Below are positions 62,844 through 64,000 of a stretch of 64,000 nt of DNA, one piece after another. Numbering within the stretch: position 1 is the first letter of the stretch; every line of letters starts with the position of its first letter. The notes below the pieces were generated by a model. The model saw only the letters and a program-made list of their open reading frames with translations. It was not told where the DNA came from and made no database searches. The stretch is from Tetrahymena thermophila SB210 (Eukaryota; Ciliophora; Oligohymenophorea; Hymenostomatida; Tetrahymenidae), in NCBI RefSeq assembly GCF_000189635.1, contig NW_002476052.1, forward strand, positions 63,784 through 127,783, given 5' to 3'. The translations under genes were made by a program, and so were the position numbers.

Positions 62844-62915
62844 GATTCCTCCGAGGTTTGAACTCGGGACCTTCAGTGTGTTAGACTGACGTGATAACCA
62901 CTACACTAAGGAATC
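62844..62915 (-). tRNA. tRNA-Val(AAC), copy 9
   Basis: Identical gene; T5 terminator. It is the 5'-most copy on the minus strand; beyond it no tenth copy is seen. Confidence 0.97.
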
Positions 62916-63401
62916 GCTTTAATGTAATTAAAACTATCTGATAGCCATAGGGAATATGATTTTATGATAGTGGCAAAAAGCAGGATTAAAAATGAGTAAA
63001 TTTACAAATTTATAGTAAATTAAATAGTTAATAAATAAATTAATTATTATATTTATCAGCATATTAGATTGATTCTACATAATTTTACTAGACTAATAAA
63101 TGGTTTCAATACAAAAAATAAATCAGTGAATTCGCTTTTTTTATGGATACTATACAAGTTAAATTTTTCTAAGGTTATTTATTATTTAAAATAACAATAT
63201 TGTTTGTAGCTTTTCTATTTCGTGATATTGCTATTCTAAAGCAAGATATATAATATATATTACTTTTTTGATGAAAAATTTTGATTAAAGATAAAGAAAC
63301 ATAAATAGATAGATAAATACATACATACATAAATAGATATATAGATAGTTGGATAATATAAGCTTATTTTTTCATATTATTTCTTAATTGTTAAAGCATA
63401 A
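62916..63401. other. Spacer between tRNA array and the last gene
   Basis: AT-rich, with an ATAG/ACAT microsatellite at about 63304-63350. Presumably holds the promoter of the gene at 63402; no element identified. Confidence 0.4.
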
Positions 63402-64000
63402 ATGATTAATAGAGATTAGCAATTCAAGCAAATTCTTAGTTCTTAGAAATATGAGGGAAGCACTAATAACTAGAATAGAGTGAGTTCTTCTACTTATTTT
63501 CCTCAAGAAAGCCAATCTTCAAGTAATTTAATGATTACACTTTAGAGACCGCAAACTGCGAAGTTAAGCTAAAAATCATTCACGAAGCTGCCATAGCAAG
63601 GAAGCAGTTCTTAGATTAAAAATATAGATTCGTAAAGAAGTTAAAAGAGCAACCCTCTTATGAAGCACAGAAATGTATCTTCTCCTGGTCACATGCAAAA
63701 GTCAGTGAAAATAAATACTAAAAACAGCATATCTAACTATTAATTAGGTAGCACTAAATCAGAATTGACTTTTAAATCATTTGAAAATATTCCTGCTTCT
63801 AGTCATAACATTCAATAAAACAATCAAATAACTAGCAATACTTAGAAAGGATATTCTCCTTAGAAAACTTAGAACACTTTCTATCAGCAAACTGGTTAAA
63901 ATTAAAAGCAGAGTATGATGCATTTGTAGAGTTAAAATTAATATAAATATGAAGAGTTGTCACAAATAAGCGATTCTAATATTATGTACTAGGAATAATA
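63402..64000 (+). CDS. Ser/Gln/Asn-rich protein, 3' end beyond window
   Basis: ATG at 63402 opens a frame with no TGA to the window edge (about 199 codons so far). Composition is Ser, Gln, Asn and Lys rich (EGSTNNQNRVSSSTYFPQES, LPQQGSSSQIKNIDSQRSQ, NIPASSHNIQQNNQ), basic overall, without membrane segments. No domain is visible in the part present; this looks like a disordered N-terminal region with a functional domain perhaps further downstream. G+C is distinctly higher than in the preceding spacer, supporting coding. Confidence 0.8.

Noticed and set aside
61002-62915. Regularly spaced identical 72-bp repeats resembling a CRISPR array
   Set aside because: The repeat folds as a complete tRNA with anticodon loop, T-arm and following T-run terminator; the host is a eukaryote and spacers are AT-rich and over 120 bases.

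Overview
The window reads as nuclear DNA of an oligohymenophorean ciliate, most like Tetrahymena. It is about 75-80% A+T. The long coding frames are littered with in-frame TAA and TAG, used like glutamine codons, and every well-supported complete gene ends at TGA (code 6). With the standard code almost every gene is invisible, so I read the sequence by hand with TAA/TAG = Gln. Introns are short to medium (58-415 nt), very AT-rich and GT...AG. Exon joins below were chosen so that phase and frame close exactly; lengths follow from those joins.

Left third (1-25 kb): a very large beta-helix surface or receptor protein (minus, C-terminus off the left edge); a stretch of short decayed-looking frames; an SLC35F6-like carrier (11.8-13.0 kb, plus); two low-confidence frames (14.0-15.6 kb); a small protein with an N-myristoylation signal (16.6-17.1 kb, minus); a four-exon, 997-residue membrane histidine-kinase-like protein whose catalytic motifs look lost (17.9-21.6 kb, minus); a second small myristoyl-type protein (24.3-24.7 kb) and a 60-residue protein (25.2-25.4 kb).

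Middle (26-46 kb): two tandem, same-strand paralogues (26.3-30.9 and 31.9-35.4 kb), each with five exons and identical intron phases 1-1-2-1, coding for long Gln/Asn-rich proteins with a short conserved N-terminal region. Then a four-exon rhomboid protease (37.0-38.6 kb, plus), a four-exon Gln/Asn/Ser-rich protein (39.9-43.0 kb, plus), a three-copy noncoding repeat, and a six-exon Rab GTPase (44.3-45.3 kb, plus).

Right third (46-64 kb): a leucine-rich-repeat gene on the minus strand built from 90-nt exons, each coding one 30-residue repeat with phase-2 introns on both sides; a second Rab GTPase (48.4-49.5 kb, plus) sits inside its largest apparent intron. Next come a 100-N assembly gap, a two-exon TPR protein (54.6-56.7 kb, plus), a second, more diverged exon-per-repeat gene (57.6-60.8 kb, minus), nine identical tRNA-Val(AAC) genes (61.0-62.9 kb, minus), and the 5' part of a Ser/Gln-rich protein running off the right edge.

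There is no operon structure. The themes are vesicle traffic and membrane signalling (two Rabs, rhomboid, receptor, HK-like protein, lipid-anchored small proteins) and local duplication (tandem paralogues, exon arrays, tRNA array). I cannot tell from sequence alone whether this is macronuclear or micronuclear DNA.
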